From JAXGTO01 sp040774885 (lineage in GTDB: Bacteria; Actinomycetota; Coriobacteriia; Coriobacteriales; Eggerthellaceae), in NCBI GenBank assembly GCA_040774885.1, contig JAXGTO010000004.1, forward strand, positions 1 through 64,000: 64,000 nt of DNA. The letters run 5' to 3'. A program made the position numbers and the translations under genes. The notes under the pieces were generated by a model. The model worked only from the letters and a program-made list of their open reading frames with translations, was not told where the DNA came from and did not search any database. Positions 51,333 through 59,074 of this stretch are shown here, piece by piece; the first letter of the stretch is position 1; each line of letters starts with the position of its first letter.

Positions 51333-52196
51333 TTAGCCCTCCTGTCCAGAGGTCGATTCAGGCTTGGTATGAGGAGCATCCCAGTGAGTCGTGGGGGGAT
51401 TGGCTGCAGATTCGCGAACCTTTTGCTCCACCTTGCTGCCAGGGGTATTGGGATCGTTGTCCCACAAAACCCTATGGAAGCAGAAATACTTGCCGGCATA
51501 ATGCCCCATCTTGCTCAGGGGAATGTAGATGAGCATGGCACCCAACAGCACGAAATGGACGGCAACCAAAGTCGGAAGCTGAGCGACATCGAACGTCAAA
51601 ACATCATGGGCGATCTGGACCGGCGACGCGACGGTGGTCCACGAAACGATGCCCGTGACCAATACAAGCAGAATCAAAATAAGGTTGAAGTAATCAACCG
51701 GCGTGGTAAACACACGCGAGGATTCATCGACAATTCGACGGATAAGAAGGAAAACGGCACCGAACGTAGCACAGGCGAACCCGATGACGCCGACAACGTT
51801 GACGATAGCCAAGAATACCGGAGGCTGCCAAAATGCCGCAGGTATCAAAAGAATAGACCAGGCGAACATCACATAGATACCGCCATGGAACAAGAAAGAT
51901 CCCCACCACAGAGAACGCTGATTGATGAAGAGCTTCCTGATGAAGAGCATTTCCTTCATGATGTCGACTGTTTCAGACCCCAGGCTCGTGTGACGTTCCT
52001 TGGTCCACCATTCGGGCTGCTCGAAATACGAACCGCCGTATTTGGCCTTGTCACCGCCCTCTTTGGGCACAGGGTACAAATCGAAACGAGAATGCGTCGA
52101 CAAGCGGGAGAATTTCCAGAATGCGCGCGCACTCAACAGCAGGAAACAAACCAAAGCGACGATGATGAAGATAGAAACAGGTGCAGCAGCAACCAT
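51333..52196 (-). CDS. DsrM/TmcC-like cytochrome b subunit (second copy)
   Basis: A 287-residue membrane protein with five to six helices, related to the NarI/DsrM cytochrome b family. Histidines for heme b are visible in SFLFHGGIYVMFAWS, AHDVLTFD and AVHFVLLGAMLIYIPLSKMG, followed by HYAGKYFCFHR. Residues 40-75 form a soluble loop. It precedes its DsrK-like partner by two bases. The pair could oxidise menaquinol without periplasmic subunits. It is divergent from a LysR gene 351 bases away. Confidence 0.82.
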   Translation of the reverse strand: MVAAAPVSIFIIVALVCFLLLSARAFWKFSRLSTHSRFDLYPVPKEGGDKAKYGGSYFEQPEWWTKERHTSLGSETVDIMKEMLFIRKLFINQRSLWWGSFLFHGGIYVMFAWSILLIPAAFWQPPVFLAIVNVVGVIGFACATFGAVFLLIRRIVDESSRVFTTPVDYFNLILILLVLVTGIVSWTTVASPVQIAHDVLTFDVAQLPTLVAVHFVLLGAMLIYIPLSKMGHYAGKYFCFHRVLWDNDPNTPGSKVEQKVRESAANPPTTHWDAPHTKPESTSGQEG

Positions 52197-52322
52197 TGGA
52201 GCCCCCTCTTCCTAAGTCATGAGACGGCTGGACAGACCTCTCTAACCTATCCAGCACCATGAACTGATGTCTCCAAAGCTAATGCACGCCAGCAGGGTTG
52301 TAAAATGGTAATAATCAATCGC

Positions 52323-52381
52323 ATGATAGCTAAATCGAATGACTTGATAAATGAATGATAGCTTTACATCATGGCAGCTAT
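52323..52381. promoter_or_regulatory. Repeated ATGATAGCT sites, candidate LysR operator
   Basis: ATGATAGCT occurs at 52323-52331 and 52355-52363, 32 bases (about three helical turns) apart; the inverted AGCTAT follows at 52376-52381, giving ATAGCT-N12-AGCTAT. A further ATAGC lies at 52393. They sit in the 351-base divergent region between the DsrM-like gene and lysR, as expected for a LysR-type autoregulatory operator. Nothing else was recognised in that region. Confidence 0.45.
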
Positions 52382-52547
52382 GGAATATTTTTATAGCAAT
52401 GGTTTTCAGCGATACGGCTTTCAGCCCCCGTACTGCAGCACAGGGAGAGTTGCAGTACTTTCGTCAAACACGCTGTCGCTGTACGCAATGATTTAGCTCG
52501 AATGCAATCCGCTGTTGATCTGACCATGAAAGAAGGGTCTGATTTCC

Positions 52548-53480
52548 ATGAGTTCTTTAGAGCAATTCATCGTATTCAAGGAAGTTGCCGAAACGGGCAA
52601 CATAACCCAAGCATCCAAAAAGCTGAATATCAGCCAGCCCAGCGTGAGCATTCAGATTCAGAATCTCGAACGCGAATATGGTGCTCAATTATTCGACCGC
52701 ACCAATCGCGGTGTCACGCTTACCGAGCCTGGCAACATGCTCTACGAGAAAATCGTCCTGGTAATTCAGACCATTAACCAGACGAAAGAGACCATTGGGG
52801 ATTTCTCGGCCCACCAAAACAGCTGCATCCATATTGGGGCGACACTCACCATTGGAGAGTATCTTCTTCCCCACATTATGGGGCTAACGCATTCCGATGA
52901 TTCTTCACCGAGGTTCAACGTGCTGGTGGCCAACACGGTAACCGTCGCCCAATCCGTACAAGACAAGGTCTTGAACATCGGTCTGGTCGAGGGACCGGTT
53001 TCGCCTGACAAGAACCTGAAGATAGAGCAGTTCTGGAGCGACGAACTGGTAATCGTCGTTCCAATAGATCACCCCTGGAGTAAACGAACCGACGTGACCT
53101 TCGAAGAGCTCGTTTCAGAGAAGTTCATCACACGGGAAAAAGGATCCGGAACGCGCAAAACAGCCGAGGTGGCACTCGAGAAGAGCGGATTCGACCCCGA
53201 CAAGCTGCACATCGTCATGGAATTGAACAGCATCCAGGCAATCAAAGAAGCCGTGCTGTCCGGTCTGGGCGTAACCATCATCTCCGCCTTGACCGTTCAG
53301 GAAGAATGCCGGCAAAAGCGCCTGTCGATGCTTCGGCTGAGCAACTGCCAGCTGACGCGACCTCTCAGCATTTTGACCAATGAGACCAGTCTTCTTACCA
53401 CAGAAGAAAAGTGGTTCTTGGAACAGGTGCGATCCCACGATACGCTGGCACCCCTGATTCCCGTTCCTTTCCTTCCCTAG
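52548..53480 (+). CDS. LysR-family transcriptional regulator
   Basis: A 310-residue regulator with an N-terminal winged helix-turn-helix (FKEVAETGNITQASKKLNIS, QPSVSIQIQNLEREYGAQLF) and a periplasmic-binding-protein-like effector domain from about residue 90 (IHIGATLTIGEYLLP). The LPHIMG and NTVTVAQSVQ segments resemble CysL/CbbR-type regulators of sulfur or carbon metabolism. It is divergent from the DsrMK-like pair, so it probably controls that operon in response to a sulfur or redox effector (inference). AGAAGGG lies upstream of ATG 52548. Confidence 0.9.
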   Translation: MSSLEQFIVFKEVAETGNITQASKKLNISQPSVSIQIQNLEREYGAQLFDRTNRGVTLTEPGNMLYEKIVLVIQTINQTKETIGDFSAHQNSCIHIGATLTIGEYLLPHIMGLTHSDDSSPRFNVLVANTVTVAQSVQDKVLNIGLVEGPVSPDKNLKIEQFWSDELVIVVPIDHPWSKRTDVTFEELVSEKFITREKGSGTRKTAEVALEKSGFDPDKLHIVMELNSIQAIKEAVLSGLGVTIISALTVQEECRQKRLSMLRLSNCQLTRPLSILTNETSLLTTEEKWFLEQVRSHDTLAPLIPVPFLP

Positions 53481-53507
53481 CAAATCCTCGCCCAACATAG
53501 GCGCAAA

Positions 53508-53855
53508 CTACGAGGCGTGTGCCGCTTCCCATGCTTCGGCCTCTTCTTTGCCGCGAACGTGCTCTTCGTACAGCGCGGGCTGCCTATCGGGCATCAAAGG
53601 CGCCACATAGCGCATGACAGTCCCCAACTGCGACCGCATTTCCGCGTTGATGCAAGGAGTGTCGCAAGCACGGCAGGATTGATCATGATTGACATCGCGG
53701 GGGCATTCATCGATGCGGGCGCAGCAGTAGTCCGTGAGTTTCGGACCATCGACCAAAGCCGCTTCATCCGTACCGGCTTTGTCATCGCAGTACATCTTGA
53801 TCATCGTGGTGATCATTGCCTTCTTGTTTTCCTTGCGCACGTCTCTGGGCAGCAT
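53508..53855 (-). CDS. YgbA-like protein (nitrous oxide-stimulated promoter family), copy 2
   Basis: A diverged paralogue of the protein at 30393-30719, about 115 residues. Shared features: the RKENKKAMITTMIKMYC N-terminal helix, the signature CRACDTPCINAEMRSQLGTV and MRYVAPLM. It lacks the CPQC motif present in copy 1, reading DGPKLTDYC there. ATG 53855 has GGAG four bases upstream; the frame opens as far as ATG 53894 without a ribosome-binding site. It converges on lysR. Cysteine-rich family of unknown biochemistry, linked to nitric oxide in enterobacteria. Confidence 0.7.
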   Translation of the reverse strand: MLPRDVRKENKKAMITTMIKMYCDDKAGTDEAALVDGPKLTDYCCARIDECPRDVNHDQSCRACDTPCINAEMRSQLGTVMRYVAPLMPDRQPALYEEHVRGKEEAEAWEAAHAS

Positions 53856-53894
53856 AGAGCACTCCATTCGAGTTAAATTTTCCGTAAACGACAT

Positions 53895-54095
53895 AGTATT
53901 GCCCAGTTATGGAGCAAACTTGACGGAATACCGAAGTGCTAGACCAGAGATAGCACATAGCTATGGCCAGAGAACTCGCGAAATGCTCTACCAAAAATAA
54001 TTTAAATACCAAGCTTCGAATTAATGCAGGATCCGTACCTCACAACCAGGTAATCGAGGTGACGGAAGGAATAAAACCTAATTGATTGCACCGTT
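53895..54095. other. Gene-free stretch before the tandem repeat
   Basis: About 200 bases upstream of the YgbA-like gene and downstream of tRNA-Pro. AT-rich towards 53990-54080. No coding frame, promoter or hairpin that I can support. Confidence 0.4.
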
Positions 54096-54175
54096 TCCGA
54101 CGGCGGCCTTTACATGGAACTGGGAGGACGAAAGCGAGCTTTCATCCTCCCAGTCAGTAAAGTCCTGGTCGGGTT
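54096..54175. repeat. 80-bp tandem repeat, unit 1
   Basis: Identical over 80 bases to 54184-54263, with an 8-base spacer (period 88). Each unit can fold into one long imperfect hairpin: CCGAC/GTCGG, TTTAC/GTAAA, ACTGGGAGGA/TCCTCCCAGT and GAAAG/CTTTC nested around a CGAG loop. Its right end contains TGGTCGGGTT, the last ten bases of the tRNA-Pro gene in reverse, so it carries a duplicated tRNA 3' end. Confidence 0.92.
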
Positions 54176-54183
54176 ACTGCGTC

Positions 54184-54253
54184 TCCGACGGCGGCCTTTA
54201 CATGGAACTGGGAGGACGAAAGCGAGCTTTCATCCTCCCAGTCAGTAAAGTCC

Positions 54254-54263
<10 letters not shown>
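54184..54263. repeat. 80-bp tandem repeat, unit 2 (overlaps the tRNA-Pro 3' end)
   Basis: Second identical unit; its right-hand ten bases are the 3' end of tRNA-Pro including CCA. On the minus strand the unit follows the tRNA directly and its strong hairpin could act as the tRNA transcription terminator or processing signal. Confidence 0.92.
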
Positions 54264-54330
<67 letters not shown>

Positions 54331-54368
54331 TTGTGCTTCCGGCTATTCGTCGGACAGCGCGGTATATG

Positions 54369-55592
54369 TTACTGGTTAACCCCGTCGCACGCAAGCGGAA
54401 ATTCGAGCGTCTTATCCAAAATCACATCAGCTAATTCGCTTTTAAGCATATAGGGCACATGTTCCACTTCATCATCGGTCACCATCCATACCTCATTGCC
54501 CTCGGTCCCGAAGGCGAGGCCATTGCCAACCTGGTTGGCGATGATCATATCGGCTCCCTTGAGTTTGAGCTTTTTTGCAGCGTTATCGAGCACATCGTCG
54601 GTCTCGGCAGCAAAGCCGACAACGACCTGATGGTCTTTGGCATGTCCCAGCGTAGAAAGGATATCGGGGTTCTCGGCCATTTCAATGGCCTTGAGCTGAT
54701 CGGCATCCATCCCCTTCTTCAGTTTGCTCTGAGCGGGATCCTTCGGCCTCATATCGGCCACAGCAGCTGCAAAGATGGCGATATCCACATTGGGAAAGAC
54801 TTCAGCGGCAGCCTCGAACATCTCACGCGCCGTGGTAACAGGAACAACCGTGGCGCCTGCGGGCGGCTCTGCCGCGACAGGACCGCTGACGATGGTGACA
54901 TCGGCGCCGCGACGAGCAGCAGCTGCTGCAAGCGAATAGCCGGACTTTCCGCTGCTGAAATTGGTGATGTAGCGCACGGGGTCGATCGGCTCGATGGTAG
55001 GTCCGGCAGTTATGAGAACGCGCATCCCCCGCATATCGCCGTGCATTCCCAACAACTCAAGAGCTTGCGCGCAAATCTGCGCAGGTTCAGCCAATCGACC
55101 GCGGCCCACTTCACCGCAAGCGAGATACCCTTCCTCGGCTTCAACGAAATTAACGCCGCGAGCGCTCAGCACCGCCATGTTGTTGATGGTAGCAGGAGCT
55201 TGGTACATATGGACGTTCATCGCAGGAGCAACCATGACCGGGGACGTGGCGGCAAGCAAGGTGGTGGAAAGCAGGTCATCTGCGATTCCATTCGCCATCT
55301 TGGCGATCATATTGGCTGTGCAAGGTGCAACCAAGATCAAATCGGCTTCATCGGCCAATGAGATGTGGTGGATGGGATCCGAGGGATCATCGAACAAGCC
55401 CACGGCCACCGGTTCGTTGGTGAGCGCGCGAAAGGTCAGAGGTCCGACGAACTCAGTGGCATGTTCGGTCATGACCACTTTCACCCGGACACCTGCTTTT
55501 TGAAGCAAGCGCACCAACTCGCAGGACTTGTATGCGGCAATGCATCCGGTTATGCCAAGCACCACCGTCTTCGTCGAATCATCGGTTTTCAT
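54369..55592 (-). CDS. coaBC: Bifunctional phosphopantothenoylcysteine decarboxylase / phosphopantothenate-cysteine ligase
   Basis: Two consecutive steps of coenzyme A synthesis. The 407-residue protein has an N-terminal FMN-dependent decarboxylase domain (VLGITGCIAAYKSCELVRLL, the conserved APAMNVHMY and substrate loop LACGEVGRGRLAEP) and a C-terminal CTP-dependent ligase domain (VLITAGPTIEPIDPVRYITN, KLKKGMD). ATG 55592 follows AGGCGG and overlaps the hemH 3' end by 14 bases. It lies just upstream of tRNA-Pro on the same strand. Confidence 0.95.
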   Translation of the reverse strand: MKTDDSTKTVVLGITGCIAAYKSCELVRLLQKAGVRVKVVMTEHATEFVGPLTFRALTNEPVAVGLFDDPSDPIHHISLADEADLILVAPCTANMIAKMANGIADDLLSTTLLAATSPVMVAPAMNVHMYQAPATINNMAVLSARGVNFVEAEEGYLACGEVGRGRLAEPAQICAQALELLGMHGDMRGMRVLITAGPTIEPIDPVRYITNFSSGKSGYSLAAAAARRGADVTIVSGPVAAEPPAGATVVPVTTAREMFEAAAEVFPNVDIAIFAAAVADMRPKDPAQSKLKKGMDADQLKAIEMAENPDILSTLGHAKDHQVVVGFAAETDDVLDNAAKKLKLKGADMIIANQVGNGLAFGTEGNEVWMVTDDEVEHVPYMLKSELADVILDKTLEFPLACDGVNQ

Positions 55593-56616
55593 CAGCAAAT
55601 CCGCCTCTCACATAAGGATCGAGTACATCGCAGAGCACTTTGAGGTGCGCCTTGCTCGACCCAAGGCACGGTACATACGTGAAGCTCGGCTCATCGCCAC
55701 GAGCTTCGTTGTAAGTGAACGCTTCTCTGTAAACAGGTTCTAATTCATAGGGGATATCGTAAAGCGTTTCAAGGCAGTCGACAGCGAATCCGGGGCATAC
55801 CATGAAAACATTGCCGATCCCCTCTTTCCCCCATCGCTCAAGCACGTCTTTGGAAAGAGGCGAAAGCCACTCTTCGGGTTTCTTGCCGAACACGCATTGG
55901 TAGGCAATGGTCCAGCGCTTCCTGTCTATACCCAGACTATCGGCGATATCAACGCTGGATTTGTCGACTTGCAACTCATACGTGTCGCCCTTTTCAATGT
56001 CTTTGAGAGGAATCGAATGAAAAGCGAACAGCAAAACATCGCGTGATGAGTCCGATGCATCGAAACCGGCATGGCGAATGGAAGCTGCGAGGGCCTTGAT
56101 ATAGGAATCGTCATCACCGTAGCGCTCAATCAGAACAACAGGCACGTTCCAGTTGGCGCGACGAAACGCCTTTTTGAAAGAATCGAGAACCGATTGCGTG
56201 ATGCAATAGGCGCTTTGCGGATACGTGGGCAAAACGATGACGCCTTGGCAGCCCGCCTTCTGCAAAGAGCGGATAGCCGTCTTCATGCTTGGCGCGCCGT
56301 AGCTCATGGCGCAGCGCACTTCCACGGCAAACCCTTCTTCGCAGAAATGGCGCTGGATGCCCAGGGCGAGTTTGCGATGGGCGGCATCGAGCGGCGAGCC
56401 TTCATCGGTCCAGATCTTCTGATAGCGCTCGGCGGAAGCCTTCTTGCGCTTGGGAAGGATGAAGCAATGCAGGATGAACCACCATCCCACCTTGTTGCTG
56501 GGAGCGATACGGTCATCCATCAGAAAACGAGATAGATACTTCTTTACGGCATGCGGCTTGGGGGCGCGGGGAGACCCGGTGTTGGCGATGATGATCCCTA
56601 TGGGAGGACGTTGCAT
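55579..56616 (-). CDS. hemH: Ferrochelatase
   Basis: Inserts Fe2+ into a porphyrin to make heme (protoheme or coproheme route, not decidable here). The 345 residues show GIIIANTGSPRAPKPHAVKK, LPTYPQSAYCITQSV near the middle, catalytic histidine in LLFAFHSIPLKD, and YQCVFGKKPEEWLSP followed by MVCPGFAVDCLETLYDI. Heme would be needed for DsrJ and the DsrM-type cytochromes. ATG 56616 follows GGGAGG-like sequence in a GC-rich leader; a long upstream open frame is rejected. It may be co-transcribed with coaBC through the 14-base overlap. Confidence 0.9.
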   Translation of the reverse strand: MQRPPIGIIIANTGSPRAPKPHAVKKYLSRFLMDDRIAPSNKVGWWFILHCFILPKRKKASAERYQKIWTDEGSPLDAAHRKLALGIQRHFCEEGFAVEVRCAMSYGAPSMKTAIRSLQKAGCQGVIVLPTYPQSAYCITQSVLDSFKKAFRRANWNVPVVLIERYGDDDSYIKALAASIRHAGFDASDSSRDVLLFAFHSIPLKDIEKGDTYELQVDKSSVDIADSLGIDRKRWTIAYQCVFGKKPEEWLSPLSKDVLERWGKEGIGNVFMVCPGFAVDCLETLYDIPYELEPVYREAFTYNEARGDEPSFTYVPCLGSSKAHLKVLCDVLDPYVRGGFADENR

Positions 56617-56712
56617 AGCGCCTGGCTTCTTTCTCCCGTTGGTCGGGTCCCTGCTGGGGGTGCTTGCATTTCTGCTATAGTTTAGACCACTTGAGCAGCA
56701 AACAGGGGGAAC

Positions 56713-57480
56713 ATGGCGGAAGTCACAGCACAGAAGAAACAGGGCTTGGCCCACGAACTGCGCGCGCAGACCAACCCCCCATTCATGAAGCTCGACTACT
56801 TCACCATGCTGTGGCTGTTCGTTATCGCATCCATCGTCGGCTTGGTGCTCGAGACCATCTTCCATGCCATCGTTTACGGTGGCTACGAAAGTCGAGCAGG
56901 ACTGGTGTGGGGGCCATTCTCCCCCATCTACGGTGTTGGCGCGGTGGTAATCACTTTGATCCTCAACCGTTTATATTATGCGCACAACATCGTGATATTC
57001 GCAATTACAATGGCGCTGGGCACGCTGCTGGAATACATTGCCAGTTTGGTGATGGAAGTCCTCTGGGGTGCAATAGCCTGGGATTACACGGGAACGCTGG
57101 GCAGTATCGGTGGACGAACCAATTTCGCGTTCGGCGTGATGTGGGGGTTGCTGGGAATTTTTTGGGCGAGATTGATGATGCCCCTGCTCAAAGATGCATT
57201 TTCCCACTTCGATTTCAAAAAGCGGTTCGAACGCGGTCTGAGCTGGACGATGACCGCATTTCTCGCATTCGACATCTCGGTCACCTGCCTGGTCTTGATG
57301 CGCGAAGACGCACGTAAAGCAGGAACGCCTCCCGCCAATCAGTTGGAAGTCCTTATAGATGATTACTTTCCCAACGAATGGTGCGAATCGCATTTTCAGA
57401 ATATGACGGTGACGGGCTCGAATGTCGAGCATGTAGATCAAAACGAAGATGGTGGGCTGCCACCGCTCATGCCGGGCTGA
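56713..57480 (+). CDS. CmpB-like (ABC-transporter type IV) integral membrane protein
   Basis: A 255-residue membrane protein of the ABC_trans_CmpB family, found widely in Firmicutes and Coriobacteriia with unknown transport partner. The core is four to five helices: YFTMLWLFVIASIVGLVLET, then SRAGLVWGPFSPIYGVGAVV (the conserved G.VWGPF.PIYG box) and SLVMEVLWGAIAWDYTG. The C-terminal 80 residues are cytoplasmic and acidic. The gene has its own extended -10 (TGCTATAGT, 56673-56681) and GGGGG before the ATG. Divergent from hemH. Confidence 0.8.
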   Translation: MAEVTAQKKQGLAHELRAQTNPPFMKLDYFTMLWLFVIASIVGLVLETIFHAIVYGGYESRAGLVWGPFSPIYGVGAVVITLILNRLYYAHNIVIFAITMALGTLLEYIASLVMEVLWGAIAWDYTGTLGSIGGRTNFAFGVMWGLLGIFWARLMMPLLKDAFSHFDFKKRFERGLSWTMTAFLAFDISVTCLVLMREDARKAGTPPANQLEVLIDDYFPNEWCESHFQNMTVTGSNVEHVDQNEDGGLPPLMPG

Positions 57481-57510
57481 TCCCAGCGATCCCGCAGGTA
57501 TCAAGTGCGA

Positions 57511-58530
57511 TTACGCCTTATTGGAATCAGAAGAATCAGTTCTCAAAAGCTCTCTACCATACGGTGTTCGACCCATGCTCCGCGCAGCGATCGAGTCAAG
57601 CGCCTGCTGCAAGTCGGAAGGAAGAACATCTTCGAATCGCAGCACCTCGCCTGTAACCGGATGCGTGAATTCGATAGTGTGGGAATGAAGGAATTGGCGC
57701 GTTAAGCCCAGTTGAGAAGCCTCCGACCCGCTTGAATAAAGAGGATCGCCCACACAGCAGTGATGGACATATTCCATATGCACGCGAATCTGATGGGTGC
57801 GACCTGTGAACAACTTGCATTCGAGCAGGGTGTATCCATCGTCTTTGGCCCCTGCCTCGAAACGCTCGAGCACTTTGAACGTGGTTACCGATGGCCGCGC
57901 ATCTTCTCGGTTGGACACGCACATGCGCAATCGCTCTTTAGGATGACGGGCGATAGGCGCATCAACCATACCGGTGTCGTGAGCCATATTGCCGTGCACC
58001 AACGTTAGGTAGCGCCTGTCGACCTCACGTAAACGAATGTCTTCCTGAAGAGCGTTGCCCGTTTCATCATCTTTGGCGCAAAGCATGAGCCCGCTGGTAT
58101 CCATATCGAGTCGATGCACGATTCCCGGTCGATCATCGCCTTGGATATGGGACAGATTGTCACGACCGAATCGATAGATCAGAGCATTCACCAACGTTGA
58201 GCCCTCGTGCCCAGGAGAAGGGTGGACGCACAGTCCGGCCTGCTTGGACAAAACGATCAAATGCTCGTCTTCATAGCGAATATCCAAAGGAATGGGTTCT
58301 CCGACAAGAGGAAGATGCTCCACAAGCTCTTCTTCGGCATAGACTATGGCGTCACCCGCACGCACGGCATATCGCTTGATAGCAGGATTGCCACCCACCA
58401 AAACATCGCCCGATTCGCAATGGCGCGCAGCAGAACTCCTGCTGGCATAACAATCGTGATCGGAAAGAAACGTATCAAGACGCTTGCCTGCATCGTCTGC
58501 GGTGGCAACGATGCATTTCTGAGCAGCCAT
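57511..58530 (-). CDS. rluD: RluD-type 23S rRNA pseudouridine synthase
   Basis: Isomerises uridines in 23S rRNA helix 69. The 339 residues contain an N-terminal S4-like domain (KRLDTFLSDHDCYASRSSAARH), the catalytic aspartate in GIVHRLDMDTSGLMLCAKD near residue 137 and the C-terminal GRTHQIRVHMEYV signature. It begins one base after the lspA stop, the classic lspA-rluD pairing. Specificity for RluD over RluC is assumed from the context and the S4 domain. Confidence 0.9.
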   Translation of the reverse strand: MAAQKCIVATADDAGKRLDTFLSDHDCYASRSSAARHCESGDVLVGGNPAIKRYAVRAGDAIVYAEEELVEHLPLVGEPIPLDIRYEDEHLIVLSKQAGLCVHPSPGHEGSTLVNALIYRFGRDNLSHIQGDDRPGIVHRLDMDTSGLMLCAKDDETGNALQEDIRLREVDRRYLTLVHGNMAHDTGMVDAPIARHPKERLRMCVSNREDARPSVTTFKVLERFEAGAKDDGYTLLECKLFTGRTHQIRVHMEYVHHCCVGDPLYSSGSEASQLGLTRQFLHSHTIEFTHPVTGEVLRFEDVLPSDLQQALDSIAARSMGRTPYGRELLRTDSSDSNKA

Positions 58531-59064
58531 CTATCGACCACCGTCTGTCGACGATGAACCATCCAACTCTCGTTGTCGGATGTCATGGAGCCACCATCCA
58601 ATAAGAAATAAGACGACACCGCAGGTGACACCGATATCAGCAACATTGAATACGGGAAAATCAATAAAGGAGAGGTTGATGAAGTCGATCACATATCCGT
58701 GGACGAAACGGTCGAACGCATTGCCGAGCCCGCCCGCGAACACCAGACCCAAACCAAAAGCCTCCAGCGCGCTCACTCTTCCTTTTCGCAAACCGTAAAC
58801 ATACCAAACGACGAACGCGCAAACGAGAACCGAGAATACACCGAGGGCAACGGTGGAATTCCCGAACATGCCCCATGCAGCGCCCGTGTTATGCACCAAG
58901 CGGAAACCGAACAATCCCGGTATGCCGCCTTCAATGGTTTGACCGGGCTGAACACCATCGACCATGGCTTTCGAAGTTCTGTCAAACAACAGCCAAATCA
59001 ATGCCGTAATCGGGAAGATCGGAGCCAACCCGATACGGCGCGTCTTTTTATCGATGTCGGACAA
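58531..59064 (-). CDS. lspA: Lipoprotein signal peptidase (signal peptidase II)
   Basis: Membrane aspartyl protease that removes signal peptides from diacylated prolipoproteins. The 177 residues span four helices with catalytic aspartates in GGLGNAFDRFVHGYVIDF and FNVADIGVTCG. HNTGAAWGMF is the conserved loop box. The start is TTG 59064 with GGGGAG five bases upstream. It lies 10 bases after ileS, the usual ileS-lspA order. Confidence 0.93.
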   Translation of the reverse strand: MSDIDKKTRRIGLAPIFPITALIWLLFDRTSKAMVDGVQPGQTIEGGIPGLFGFRLVHNTGAAWGMFGNSTVALGVFSVLVCAFVVWYVYGLRKGRVSALEAFGLGLVFAGGLGNAFDRFVHGYVIDFINLSFIDFPVFNVADIGVTCGVVLFLIGWWLHDIRQRELDGSSSTDGGR

Positions 59065-59074
59065 CCGTGCTCCC

